64,000 nt of DNA from Chryseobacterium sp. LAM-KRS1 (GTDB lineage Bacteria; Bacteroidota; Bacteroidia; Flavobacteriales; Weeksellaceae). The number at the start of each line of letters is the position of its first letter. Position 1 is the stretch's first letter. The position numbers and the translations under genes were made by a program. This document shows, one piece after another, positions 16,800 through 26,741 of this stretch. The notes under the pieces were generated by a model, which made no database searches, was not told the DNA's origin, and was given only the letters and a program-made list of their open reading frames with translations. The stretch is from NCBI RefSeq assembly GCF_013184525.1, contig NZ_JAAOIZ010000001.1, positions 744,001-808,000 on the forward strand, written 5' to 3'.

Positions 16800-17063
16800 T
16801 CCTATTACGATTTTAATTGTTACATTTTAGATGAAGACAACAGATAGGTAATTGAACCATTTGGGAGAGATCTTTCTTCATAATATTTATGACTTTGCTG
16901 CCGATAGGTTAATTACCCAATAATTACAATTTTCACTGCAAAATTGAAAATAAAAAAATCAGAATAACTTAAACCAGTTTAAGTTTTTAAAAAGGGCACT
17001 ATATCCATCTTTGCATAGTAATAGCCATCGGGGCTGTTCGTATAATTTTCTAAAATTTTAAAG

Positions 17064-17438
17064 ATGGATAGCAAAGAATTAATTGAATTAACCAAGCAAC
17101 TTATTGATGAGGCAACGCATTTTAATGTTCCCTATGTACAGCAGATTTATGCGGATAATTTACTCATTGTGAAAGTTGATAAGAATGGAACAGTGGATAC
17201 GATGAATAAAGAACAGCTCGTTAGTTTTGTTAAAGGAAACAATGATGCCAAAGCTACACCGTTTTCTACCAAAGCTGAATTTCATTATGCTGTTTGTGAT
17301 GGAGATATAGGAATGGTAGTAATGACACGTGATTTGGAATTAAACGGAAAGTCAGACCCTAAATTCTTTACATTGATTTGGAAATACTCATCTGAAGGAT
17401 GGCAGGTATTCAAAGAATCCTATGTTGAGCTTAAGTAA
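17064..17438 (+). CDS. NTF2-like (SnoaL/DUF4440-type) protein
   Basis: This 124-residue protein has an N-terminal helix and a curved sheet ending in KFFTLIWKYSSEGWQVFKESYVEL, the typical last strands of DUF4440/NTF2-like proteins. It has no signal peptide. It resembles the NTF2-like gene at 5.1 kb in fold and size but not closely in sequence. It forms its own unit ending at a strong terminator. Function unknown. Confidence 0.65.
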   Translation: MDSKELIELTKQLIDEATHFNVPYVQQIYADNLLIVKVDKNGTVDTMNKEQLVSFVKGNNDAKATPFSTKAEFHYAVCDGDIGMVVMTRDLELNGKSDPKFFTLIWKYSSEGWQVFKESYVELK

Positions 17439-17480
17439 ATAGAAATCGCTTTAGCCTTTGCAACAGCAATATAAATAAAA

Positions 17481-17508
17481 GAGCCTGTAATCTACAGGCT
17501 CCTTTATT
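17481..17508 (+). terminator. terminator after the NTF2-like gene
   Basis: GAGCCTGTA (17481-17489) and TACAGGCTC (17493-17501) form a perfect 9-base stem with a 3-base loop, followed by T-rich sequence. Confidence 0.85.
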
Positions 17509-18006
17509 TATGAGTATGAGAGTATTTTACATGGTTTAATTGTGTTCCAATAAGTGCCGGGTAATTTAAATAGACCATTTCTCCTGGATTCCGGAACGAG
17601 CCGTTTAATTATATTTTTTTGATGGTTATAAGATCAAATAATCACACCCTTTAAATTTATTGTTTCATAATTTTTTGCTGTTAGAGCGGAAAATTGGTGA
17701 ATGAAAATAGGTTTTTATTTACTTTTTCATAATAAAAAGTGTCTTTTTTACATTTTTTTTTCAGCTAAAATGAAAAAAAAATTAATTCTTCTTATCATAA
17801 TATTTATTCAGAAAAAAATGATCCTCTTTTTGGTGTTGTGATATTGCAATTAATTGTGAACTCATGTCTTATGAAATAAGTAAGTGTATTTTTAATGATA
17901 ACCTTATCATAATTTTTATACAATTCATATCATAAAAATTCGATATGTAATGTGTTGATAAGCAGTAGATAATGATGGATTTATTTTTTTTATTCAGATG
18001 AATTTT
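17509..18006 (+). other. AT-rich gene-free upstream region of the xylan locus
   Basis: No convincing gene is present. The region is very AT-rich. AATTTTTAT (17911-17919) and ATAAAAATT (17932-17940) form a perfect 9-base inverted repeat, which could be an operator of the regulator downstream. The region separates the xylan locus from the preceding unrelated genes. Confidence 0.5.
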
Positions 18007-18036
18007 TATATTTGTAATGTTACCAAAATGTTAACA
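18007..18036 (+). promoter_or_regulatory. promoter and possible operator of the xylan regulator
   Basis: TATATTTG (18007-18014) matches the Bacteroidetes -7 consensus 28 bases before the regulator ATG. Just after it lie GTTACC and the palindrome TGTTAACA (18029-18036), well placed for autoregulation. Confidence 0.55.
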
Positions 18037-18041
18037 AACTA

Positions 18042-18767
18042 ATGAATCAGAATTTTATTCATACCTACGTCTCTGTAGATTGCGTTGTGTTTGGATTTGA
18101 CCATGAAAACCGGTTGAATATATTATTAGTACAACGTCATGTAGATGATGTACCATTGGAAAAACAAATCAAGCTTCCCGGAAGTTTGATTTTCAGCGAC
18201 GAAGATGTGGATGATGCTGCACAAAGAGTACTGCACGAACTTACAGGGATTAAAAAAATGGTCCTCAAACAGTTCAAATGCTTTGCAGATCCCATGAGAG
18301 CAAGCAATGCACATGATATCAAATGGATGGATCAGGAATACAAACATCATATAGACAGGATCATTACAGTGGCTTATCTTTCTCTTTGTAAAATAGACCA
18401 CAAAATCAACAGTACAAAATATGATACCGTAGACTGGTATCCTATTGATGAAGTTCCGGGACTGCCTTTTGATCACAACAAAATTATCAGTGAATCTCTA
18501 ATGGAGATCAGAAAATGGATTGAATCTGATTTCTCTATCATTTTTGAACTGCTGCCGAAAAGATTCACCATCAGACAGCTCTATCAGCTCTATAGTGCAT
18601 TAAGTGAAAAAAATATTGACATCAAGAATTTTCATAAAAAAATTTCTTCGTTCCCCTATATTGTTCCCTTGGATGAAATTCAAAAAGATGTGTCACACCG
18701 TGCCGCAAGGTACTACAGATTTGACGCTAAGATTTACAAGAAAAACAATACAAAACTTATAAAATAA
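18042..18767 (+). CDS. Nudix-related (NrtR/AraR-type) transcriptional regulator of sugar use
   Basis: This 241-residue protein has an N-terminal Nudix-like domain (about 8-150) and a C-terminal winged helix (about 155-230, RFTIRQLYQLYSAL). The Nudix box is degenerate: where the family needs REUxEExGU, this protein has RVLHELTGI, lacking key Glu residues, so it probably binds rather than cleaves its ligand. In Bacteroidetes such proteins, for example AraR of Bacteroides thetaiotaomicron, sense sugars and control pentose genes. It precedes xylulokinase by 15 bases and is the only regulator in the locus, so it probably controls xylose/xylan use. The effector is not known from sequence. Confidence 0.85.
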   Translation: MNQNFIHTYVSVDCVVFGFDHENRLNILLVQRHVDDVPLEKQIKLPGSLIFSDEDVDDAAQRVLHELTGIKKMVLKQFKCFADPMRASNAHDIKWMDQEYKHHIDRIITVAYLSLCKIDHKINSTKYDTVDWYPIDEVPGLPFDHNKIISESLMEIRKWIESDFSIIFELLPKRFTIRQLYQLYSALSEKNIDIKNFHKKISSFPYIVPLDEIQKDVSHRAARYYRFDAKIYKKNNTKLIK

Positions 18768-18782
18768 CCTTTTTAAAAAATT

Positions 18783-20267
18783 ATGTACTTACTAGGCTAT
18801 GACATTGGCAGTTCTTCTGTGAAAGTTTGTCTCATCGAGGCATCCAGTGGAAAAGTGATTGCTTCTGAATTTTCTCCCAAAAAAGAAATGAAAATCACTG
18901 CTATAAATCCGGGATGGGCAGAGCAAAATCCAGTCGACTGGTGGACCAATCTGAGGTTGGCACATGAAGCTGTGATGCATGAATCCGGTATACATGCTGA
19001 AGATATCAAAGGAATTGGAATTACCTGGCAGATGCATGGTCTGATTCTGGTAGATAAAGATCAGAATGTCTTAAGGCCATCCATTATCTGGTGTGACAGC
19101 CGTGCTGTGCCTTACGGCGAAAAAGCTTTTAAAACAATAGGAGAGGAAAAATGCCTGTCTCATTTGTTGAATTCACCCGGAAACTTTACAGCATCAAAGC
19201 TGGCCTGGGTAAAAGAAAATGAGCCTGAAATTTTTAAAAAGATAGATAAAATCATGCTTCCGGGAGACTATATTGCTATGAGACTCTCAGGGGAGATCGG
19301 AATAACTATTGAAGGATTATCAGAAGGGATCTTCTGGGATTTTAAAAACAACTGCATTTCGGAAGATATCATAAACTACTATGGTATTCCTAAAAGCTTT
19401 TTCCCTGAAATCGTACCTACATTTGGTATCCAGGCAACGGTTTCCAAAGCAGCAGCTGAGGAATTAGGCTTAAAAGAAGGGACACCTATATCTTACAGGG
19501 CAGGTGATCAACCGAATAATGCACTTTCCCTGAATGTTTTTAATCCCGGAGAAATTGCCTCTACAGCAGGAACCTCAGGAGTTGTCTATGGTGTTCTGGA
19601 TCAGCTGGAATATGATAAGTTATCAAGGGTAAATACATTTGCCCATGTCAATTATACACCGGAGCAGATCAGGCTGGGAGTTTTACTATGTATCAACGGA
19701 ACCGGTATTTTAAATTCCTGGCTGAAGCATAATTTCGCAACCTCACTTTCTTCTTATGGGGATATGAATGATATGGCTTCGCTTTCACCTATTGGCTCAA
19801 AAGGGTTAAGTATCATTCCTTTTGGAAACGGTGCTGAAAGGGTACTGGAAAATAAAGATACCAGCTGTTCTATTCACGGAATCAATTTCAATATACACAC
19901 TAAGGGAGATATACTGCGTGCGGCGCAGGAAGGTATTGTATTCTCTTACGAATACGGAATGGATATCATGAGAAATATCGGAATGGATATACAGGTCATC
20001 CGTGCAGGAAATGCCAACATGTTTTTAAGTTCAATCTTTCGCCAGTCTCTGGCCAGCGTGAGCAATGCGGTCATTGAACTTTATGATACCGATGGAGCAG
20101 TGGGAGCTGCAAGAGCTGCTGGAATGGGAATTGGATTTTATTCAGATTCCAGAGAAGCATTTTCTTCACTTGAAAAGATAGCGGTGATAGAGCCGGAACA
20201 CGAAAAACAAGAACAATATACAGAAGCCTATGCGCGATGGAAACATCATCTTAATGAAATAATCTAA
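18783..20267 (+). CDS. xylB: xylulokinase
   Basis: This 494-residue FGGY kinase converts D-xylulose plus ATP to xylulose-5-phosphate. The N-terminal YDIGSSSVKV loop binds phosphate, WQMHG at 82-86 is the xylulokinase-type substrate motif, and D242 in the YRAGDQPNNAL stretch is the catalytic base. Length is normal. It starts 15 bases after the regulator and is followed by xylA, completing entry into the pentose phosphate pathway. Confidence 0.95.
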   Translation: MYLLGYDIGSSSVKVCLIEASSGKVIASEFSPKKEMKITAINPGWAEQNPVDWWTNLRLAHEAVMHESGIHAEDIKGIGITWQMHGLILVDKDQNVLRPSIIWCDSRAVPYGEKAFKTIGEEKCLSHLLNSPGNFTASKLAWVKENEPEIFKKIDKIMLPGDYIAMRLSGEIGITIEGLSEGIFWDFKNNCISEDIINYYGIPKSFFPEIVPTFGIQATVSKAAAEELGLKEGTPISYRAGDQPNNALSLNVFNPGEIASTAGTSGVVYGVLDQLEYDKLSRVNTFAHVNYTPEQIRLGVLLCINGTGILNSWLKHNFATSLSSYGDMNDMASLSPIGSKGLSIIPFGNGAERVLENKDTSCSIHGINFNIHTKGDILRAAQEGIVFSYEYGMDIMRNIGMDIQVIRAGNANMFLSSIFRQSLASVSNAVIELYDTDGAVGAARAAGMGIGFYSDSREAFSSLEKIAVIEPEHEKQEQYTEAYARWKHHLNEII

Positions 20268-20374
20268 AGCAATTACAACCGTATTTTTCATCCTCTTACT
20301 GACTTTTAAGAACCAGTGAGAAGGGAATTCCTACGCAAAAATTAAAAAAACAAATTAAAAATAATCAAATAAAT

Positions 20375-21703
20375 ATGAACACTTTAACAGGTACAAAAGA
20401 ATTTTTTACGGGTATTGAAAAAATTAAGTTTGAAGGAAGAGAAAGCAAGAACCCGTTGGCATTCCGATATTATGATGCTGAAAAGATCGTAATGGGAAAA
20501 CCTATGAAAGATTGGACCAGATTTGCAATGGCTTGGTGGCATACCTTATGCGCAAACGGAAGTGATCCGTTCGGAGGTCCTACGATCCACCATCCATGGG
20601 ACATCGGAAATGATGCAGTGACCAGAGCTATGCATAAAATGGACGCTGGTTTTGAATTCATGTCCAAAATGGGCTTCAATTATTACTGTTTCCACGATAT
20701 CGACCTGGTAGATCCTGCTAATAACTGGAAGGATTATGAGAAAAACCTTCAGACTATTGTAGAATATGCAAAACAAAAGCAGCAGGAAACAGGAATTAAG
20801 CTTCTATGGGGAACAGCCAATGTTTTCACCCATGAAAGATACATGAACGGTGCCTCTACCAATCCGAATTTTGACGTCGTGGCCTGCGCAGGAACTCAGG
20901 TGAAAAGCTCAATAGATGCAACGATAGCATTGGGAGGAGAAAATTATGTTTTCTGGGGTGGAAGAGAGGGATATATGAGTCTTTTAAACACGGATATGAA
21001 GCGTGAAAAAGATCACCTGGCCCGTTTTCTTTCCATGTCAAGAGATTATGCGCGTCAGCAAGGATTTAAAGGAACATTCCTGATCGAGCCAAAACCAATG
21101 GAACCTACCAAGCATCAGTATGATTATGATTCCGAAACAGTGATCGGATTCCTGAGACATTACGGATTGGATAAAGATTTCAAACTGAATATCGAAGTGA
21201 ATCACGCTACGTTGGCGGGGCACACATTCGAGCATGAGCTTCAGGTAGCTGTAGATGCCGGACTTTTAGGGAGCATTGATGCCAATAGAGGAGATTATCA
21301 GAACGGATGGGATACCGACCAATTCCCGATCGATTATTACGACATGGTTCAGGCGTGGCTTGTACTGCTTCCGGCGGGAGGCCTGGGAGCCGGTGGAGTA
21401 AACTTTGATGCGAAAATCAGAAGAAATTCTATAGATGCTGAAGATTTATTCATTTCTCATATTTCAGGAATGGATGTATTCGCAAAAGGTCTTCTTGCAG
21501 CAGCTGATATCCTGGAAAATTCTGATTACAAAAAACTGAGAACAGATCGTTATGCTTCTTTTGATAACGGGAATGGAAAATCTTTCGAGGAAGGTAAACT
21601 TACCCTGGAAGATCTTCAGAGAATAGCTCACGAAATCGGCGAACCACAGCCAAAAAGCGGAAAACAGGAATTGTTTGAAGCCATCGTGAATATGCATATA
21701 TAA
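20375..21703 (+). CDS. xylA: xylose isomerase
   Basis: This 442-residue class II xylose isomerase turns D-xylose into D-xylulose. H107 and D110 in YCFHDIDL form the ring-opening pair, VFWGGREGY is the family signature, and E238 and K240 in [15 protein letters not shown] bind metal and substrate. Length is normal for class II. It lies 107 bases after xylB, and a nested hairpin follows before susC, so it may be both part of the upstream unit and a point of differential expression. Confidence 0.97.
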   Translation: MNTLTGTKEFFTGIEKIKFEGRESKNPLAFRYYDAEKIVMGKPMKDWTRFAMAWWHTLCANGSDPFGGPTIHHPWDIGNDAVTRAMHKMDAGFEFMSKMGFNYYCFHDIDLVDPANNWKDYEKNLQTIVEYAKQKQQETGIKLLWGTANVFTHERYMNGASTNPNFDVVACAGTQVKSSIDATIALGGENYVFWGGREGYMSLLNTDMKREKDHLARFLSMSRDYARQQGFKGTFLIEPKPMEPTKHQYDYDSETVIGFLRHYGLDKDFKLNIEVNHATLAGHTFEHELQVAVDAGLLGSIDANRGDYQNGWDTDQFPIDYYDMVQAWLVLLPAGGLGAGGVNFDAKIRRNSIDAEDLFISHISGMDVFAKGLLAAADILENSDYKKLRTDRYASFDNGNGKSFEEGKLTLEDLQRIAHEIGEPQPKSGKQELFEAIVNMHI

Positions 21704-21708
21704 TAAAA

Positions 21709-21769
21709 AATAAAAGGCTTGTAAACACTAAGGACTTTACAAACTATAATTATTAATCAGCCTTTTATT
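21709..21769 (+). promoter_or_regulatory. nested hairpin between xylA and susC
   Basis: AATAAAAGGCT (21709-21719) pairs perfectly with AGCCTTTTATT (21759-21769). Inside, TTGTAAA (21719-21725) pairs with TTTACAA (21736-21742). It fills most of the xylA-susC gap and could act as terminator, attenuator or mRNA stability element. Confidence 0.6.
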
Positions 21770-21796
21770 CAATAACTAATACTAAAAATAATAATT

Positions 21797-24691
21797 ATGA
21801 ACCGATTTTATTTCAATAAAAGCAATAAAGCAGCATTATTTTTTGCAATGACTTTATTGCCTTCCGGCATAGCATATTCACAGGTTAAAAAGGATACGAT
21901 AGTTAAAGAAAAGAAAATAGATGAAGTTGTTGTAATAGGATATGGAACACAGAGAAAAGAGGCGGTTACAGGTTCTGTGGCCACTGTAAAAGGAGATGCA
22001 TTGCGTGAAGTACCCTCAGCTAACATAACCCAGGCATTACAGGGAAGAACGGCAGGGGTAGACATCTCACAAACCTCTACAAAACCGGGTGCTGCCATGC
22101 AGATCCGTATCAGGGGAACAAGATCTCTGACAGGAGATAATAATCCGTTGATTGTATTGGATGGAATTCCTTTCGTAGGATCATTGGGAGATATAAGCTC
22201 AAGTGATATCAAAAGTATTGACATCCTTAAAGATGCTTCTGCTACGGCGATTTACGGATCCAGAGGAGCAAACGGAGTTATTCTCGTTACAACCAACAGA
22301 GGAGCAAAAGGGCAGAAACCCAGATTCACTTACAATACCTTTACGGGAGTTCAGACCTTGTTTTCAAAATATCCTATGATGGATGGCCCTAAGTTTGCGC
22401 AGCTGCGCGCTTATGCCATTCCGGCAGGAAATACAACACCTTTATATTCAAATGGTGCTGATGAAAGCAACAGTGTTAATACGGACTGGCAAAGCCTGTA
22501 TTACAAACCGGCGATGATGACCAGTCATGATATCGGGGTTTCAGGAGGAACAGACGGAGGAAATTATAATGTAGGCCTATCTTACTTCAAGCAAGATGCA
22601 TTGATCCCTATTCAAAGTTATGAAAGATTTGCCCTGCGAATGGCTATTGACCAGCAGGTAGGCTCGGTTTTTAAATTTGGTTTTACATCCAATACCAATT
22701 ATTCAATCTCTGAAGGAAATGGGGTAAATCCGGGAGCAGTGCTGGGATTTTCTCCAATTGCCAATCCTTACAATGCGGACGGAAGCCCAAAGAGGGTAAT
22801 GAGCACGGCTGGAGGTATTGATCAGACATGGATTTATACCAGAGGGAGCCTGGAAAGTCTTGGAGATAAATATATTGACGAAACCAAATCTTTTGCATCC
22901 TACAACAACCTTTACGGGGAAGCCAATCTTCCGATCAAAGGACTGAAATACCGATTGAACGTAGGTTTGGATTTCCGTACTTCAAATAGTGGAAATTATG
23001 CTGGGGTAGGAGTATTTAATACGAATCCTCTTGGGCCTTCAGCTGCAGGAAGAGGGAATAACCAAACCTATCACTGGGTCCTGGAAAACCTTTTAACCTA
23101 CGACCGTACATTTGGAAAGCATAAAATTAATGCCGTAGGATTATATTCCGCAGAAGGAAATAAGTATACAAGCTCATACATGAGCGCAAAGAATGTCCCT
23201 GCAGATTTTTTCCAGTATTATAATCTGGGACAATCGCCTCAGGCAGATATTACCGTACGACCGGAAGACCAGATCTACTGGAAAACGGGTCTTCTTTCTG
23301 CAATGGGAAGGGTAATGTATACCTATGATAACAAGTATATGCTGACAGCAACACTTCGTGCAGACGGATCTTCCAGACTGGCTCCCGGCAACAAATGGCA
23401 TACATATCCCGCATTATCATTAGGATGGAATGTTACCAATGAATCCTTTATGCAGAATATCAAAGCCATTAATCTTCTTAAATTCAGGGTTGGATGGGGA
23501 CAGACCTCCAATCAGGCAGTAGATCCATATTCTACTATGGGAAGATTTAGTGTTGCTCCTTATAATTTTGGAAGTGCAGGAAGTACAGGGATCTATGGAA
23601 GTCAGCCACCAAATCCGAACCTGGGCTGGGAATATTCAAAAACGCAAAACTACGGTCTGGATTTCGGTTTATTGAACAACCGCCTTACGGGGAGTGTGGA
23701 GTATTACAAAACCCATACATATGACCTGTTGACACAGAAGAGTCTTCCGGCAACAAGCGGATGGTCATCCATTGTTTCCAATGTAGCGGAAACAGAAAAT
23801 AAAGGTTTTGAAGTTTCCTTAAACGGTATCATTTTCGATAATCCGGATGGGTTTACATGGGAAGCCGGAGTTAATTTTTATACCAACCGAAACAAAATTT
23901 TATCTCTTGCATCCGGAACAACACGCGATGTGAATAACCTATGGTTTGTAGGTCATAATATCAATTCGTTATATGATTATCAGTATGTAGGCCTTTGGCA
24001 GGCAGGAGATCCTTATCAGAGCATTCTGGAACCGGGGACTGCTGCAGATGTAGTAGGATCTATCAAAGTTCTTTACACCGGAGGTTATAATCCTGACGGA
24101 ACACCGGTAAGGGCAATAGGACCTGACGACAGGCAGATTTTTGATACCGCTCCTAAATTTCAGGGAGGATTTAATATGCGTTTTGCCTACAAGAACTTTG
24201 AACTAAGCACAGTAGGGGCTTTCCAAAACGGAGGAATCCTGGTAAGTACCATTTACGGATCTGCAAGTTATCTTAACAGATTAACAGGTAGAGGGAACAA
24301 CGTGGATGTAGACTACTGGACAGAAGATAATACAGGAGCTTATTTTCCTCGTCCGGGACGCCATTTGAGCGGTGATAACCCGAAATATTCTTCTACTTTA
24401 GCGATGTTTGATGCTTCTTACCTTAAGCTCCGTACGATTACATTAGGCTATAATTTCAACAAAGATTTTTTAAAGGATTTGAAGATCACCGGCTTAAGAA
24501 TTTACTTTACCGTAACAAATCCTGTTGTATTATTCTCTCCTTATCATAAGTTCTCAGGAATGGATCCGGAACCGAACTCTTTCGGAAATGAAAACCAGGC
24601 CGTAAGCGGATATCAAAGCCGTCAGCTTGTTATAGGAACCAACAACCCTTCCACAAGAAATTACTTAATGGGACTTAACTTAACCTTTTAA
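21797..24691 (+). CDS. susC: SusC/RagA-family TonB-dependent outer membrane transporter
   Basis: This 964-residue protein imports oligosaccharides across the outer membrane with the SusD-like lipoprotein encoded next. A signal peptide is followed almost at once by the TonB-box-like IDEVVVIGYGTQRKE and the plug domain (ALQGRTAGVDI, GSRGANGVILVTTN). Most SusC proteins carry a CarboxypepD_reg-like domain before the plug; here it is absent. The remainder is the beta barrel, ending in aromatic LNLTF. It is 12 bases upstream of susD. It is the only SusC/D pair in the window, so it probably takes up the xylan fragments made by the downstream enzymes. Confidence 0.95.
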   Translation: MNRFYFNKSNKAALFFAMTLLPSGIAYSQVKKDTIVKEKKIDEVVVIGYGTQRKEAVTGSVATVKGDALREVPSANITQALQGRTAGVDISQTSTKPGAAMQIRIRGTRSLTGDNNPLIVLDGIPFVGSLGDISSSDIKSIDILKDASATAIYGSRGANGVILVTTNRGAKGQKPRFTYNTFTGVQTLFSKYPMMDGPKFAQLRAYAIPAGNTTPLYSNGADESNSVNTDWQSLYYKPAMMTSHDIGVSGGTDGGNYNVGLSYFKQDALIPIQSYERFALRMAIDQQVGSVFKFGFTSNTNYSISEGNGVNPGAVLGFSPIANPYNADGSPKRVMSTAGGIDQTWIYTRGSLESLGDKYIDETKSFASYNNLYGEANLPIKGLKYRLNVGLDFRTSNSGNYAGVGVFNTNPLGPSAAGRGNNQTYHWVLENLLTYDRTFGKHKINAVGLYSAEGNKYTSSYMSAKNVPADFFQYYNLGQSPQADITVRPEDQIYWKTGLLSAMGRVMYTYDNKYMLTATLRADGSSRLAPGNKWHTYPALSLGWNVTNESFMQNIKAINLLKFRVGWGQTSNQAVDPYSTMGRFSVAPYNFGSAGSTGIYGSQPPNPNLGWEYSKTQNYGLDFGLLNNRLTGSVEYYKTHTYDLLTQKSLPATSGWSSIVSNVAETENKGFEVSLNGIIFDNPDGFTWEAGVNFYTNRNKILSLASGTTRDVNNLWFVGHNINSLYDYQYVGLWQAGDPYQSILEPGTAADVVGSIKVLYTGGYNPDGTPVRAIGPDDRQIFDTAPKFQGGFNMRFAYKNFELSTVGAFQNGGILVSTIYGSASYLNRLTGRGNNVDVDYWTEDNTGAYFPRPGRHLSGDNPKYSSTLAMFDASYLKLRTITLGYNFNKDFLKDLKITGLRIYFTVTNPVVLFSPYHKFSGMDPEPNSFGNENQAVSGYQSRQLVIGTNNPSTRNYLMGLNLTF

Positions 24692-24703
24692 AACTGTATT
24701 GTC

Positions 24704-26662
24704 ATGATAAATTTTAACAAAAAACTGGTATTGGGAACAATCTTTTTATCCCTAACATTTACAGGATGTAATGAAATTCTGGATGAGCAGCCAAGATCAA
24801 TATATACAGCGGATTACTTTAGTACACCGGATGGAATTAATCAGGGATTTACCTCTCTGTACAGACAGATGAGATTATTGTACGGTAATGGATATTTCAT
24901 GAGCAATTGCCAGAATGGAACTGACGAATCAACATGGGCCCAAAGTGCGGATGGTAACTTTAAAGAACTTGATATGTCCGGAAACGGTATTATCAATTCC
25001 AATACTTTTCCTACGAGTATGGTTTGGAATTCAGTGTTTCCGTATATCAATACAGCCAATGGAATCATTGAAAAGGGACCGGGGTTCGGAATCGCAGAAT
25101 CCATGATTTCCGAGGCCCGTTTCTTCCGCGGATTTTATTATTTCATGCTAGTGCAGACCTATGGAGGAGTTCCTTTGGACTTAGGGGCAGGAGAATTGAA
25201 ATATAATACGCTTCCGTCCACGAATTCTGCAAGGAATACCGTGCCGGAAGTCTACACAAAAACGGTTTTTGCTGATCTTAAAAAGTCAATAGAAAATTTA
25301 CCTTCATCACCGAGAGTAACAGGTGGTGTAACCAAAAATGCAGCAAGATTAATGCTTGCCAAAGCTTACCTTACTTATGGATGGTGGCTGCAGAATCCTA
25401 ACAATATTCCGACTTACCCTGAAGCAACAAGAACTGACCCTGACGGACATAATGCTCAATGGTATTTCCAGCAGGCTTATGATGTCGCAATGGAAGGAAT
25501 CAACAACCCGGGACCTTATGCGCTTCAGCCTACATTTTATGATGTCAATGTAGGTTCAAACGACAGAAACACGGAATCGATGCTCTATGCGGACCATATA
25601 CAGTCAAGTACTTACTATAATGAAAGTGATCCTGTAGGATTTGGATCAGGCTGGGCTCCGGACAATTTTGCAGCATGGATGCAGACCTGGAACTATACGG
25701 CTATCAAAAGCAGTAAAACCACAGCTTGGGTTGGCGCAGACGTTGTAAGTTCAGTACAGAGAGAGGCGGCGCAATCACTGGGACGTCCTTGGGTTCGTAT
25801 GTGTCCTACTTTGGGAGTCATTAAAAATACTTTTGCAGATAAAACCAATGATTCCCGTTATGATGGAACTTTTGTAACCACGTACAGAGGAAACTGGAAC
25901 AAGAATGGAACGGGTCTTACAACGGTTCCTGTACTTTATAACGCCAATAATTTACCGGTACAACCGGGTGGGGCTATCCTGAGCTTTCTTAACGATGACA
26001 GCCAATTGCCTGCTTATCCTACAGGAGCGGGACAAAGTGGTGTAGGAGCAGGAACACTGGCAGGAAGAGCAGATTGGGTAATTGCACCGAATGGAATCAG
26101 CAGGATTGTATATCCTGGCTTATGGAAAATTGGAACTTATCGTACCGATGATCCGAATGGCTTAGGCTATCCGAATGCGGGATTAACCCGTCCTTTCAGC
26201 GTTGCCAAGTTTTCAGAATTCTATTTTATTGCAGCAGAAGCAGCAGTAAAAGGAGCTTCAGGTGCTATGACAGCCAGAAGTTTAATTAATGTCATCCGTG
26301 CCCGTGCCGGAAAATGGAAGTTCAATAATGCCCAGAATGCTGCTTACGTAGCGGATAACAGTGCTGCCATGATTGCGGCTACACCAGCGGTAATTACCAT
26401 TGATTATATCCTTGCAGAAAGATCCCGCGAATATTACGGGGAATTCTACAGATGGTATGACTTGGTACGTACACAGAAATGGGGAGATTATGCGGCTACC
26501 TATCAGATCGGGGGAGCTTCTTATGGAGATCATGATCCGCAAACGGTGACAAGAACGATACAACCTTTTCATTATCTGAGACCTATTCCACAGAATCAGA
26601 TTGATGCGATGGAAGTATCTGCAGATATCAAGGCAAAATATCAGAACCCCGGATACAATTAA
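24704..26662 (+). CDS. susD: SusD/RagB-family glycan-binding lipoprotein
   Basis: This 652-residue surface lipoprotein has the lipobox ending at C22 (LTFTGC). It has the helix-rich SusD pattern: EARFFRGFYYFMLVQTYGGVPL is the conserved TPR-like helix, and the C-terminal ILAERSREYYGEFYRWYDLVRT is the family signature. SusD proteins sit as lids on SusC and bind glycan. It is longer than the common 500-600 residues. It is co-transcribed with susC and probably with uxuA. Confidence 0.95.
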   Translation: MINFNKKLVLGTIFLSLTFTGCNEILDEQPRSIYTADYFSTPDGINQGFTSLYRQMRLLYGNGYFMSNCQNGTDESTWAQSADGNFKELDMSGNGIINSNTFPTSMVWNSVFPYINTANGIIEKGPGFGIAESMISEARFFRGFYYFMLVQTYGGVPLDLGAGELKYNTLPSTNSARNTVPEVYTKTVFADLKKSIENLPSSPRVTGGVTKNAARLMLAKAYLTYGWWLQNPNNIPTYPEATRTDPDGHNAQWYFQQAYDVAMEGINNPGPYALQPTFYDVNVGSNDRNTESMLYADHIQSSTYYNESDPVGFGSGWAPDNFAAWMQTWNYTAIKSSKTTAWVGADVVSSVQREAAQSLGRPWVRMCPTLGVIKNTFADKTNDSRYDGTFVTTYRGNWNKNGTGLTTVPVLYNANNLPVQPGGAILSFLNDDSQLPAYPTGAGQSGVGAGTLAGRADWVIAPNGISRIVYPGLWKIGTYRTDDPNGLGYPNAGLTRPFSVAKFSEFYFIAAEAAVKGASGAMTARSLINVIRARAGKWKFNNAQNAAYVADNSAAMIAATPAVITIDYILAERSREYYGEFYRWYDLVRTQKWGDYAATYQIGGASYGDHDPQTVTRTIQPFHYLRPIPQNQIDAMEVSADIKAKYQNPGYN

Positions 26663-26741
26663 TTTTATTCTACATTCATATCAGCAACAGAGTAGGTGTG
26701 AAAGCACCTGCTTTGTTTATCTGAATTAAAATTTAAAAATT

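Noticed and set aside
17701..17841. Short hydrophobic ORF in the AT-rich gap before the xylan regulator
   Set aside because: 46 codons made mostly of K, F, I and L from A/T runs; no promoter, no recognisable similarity; probably chance.
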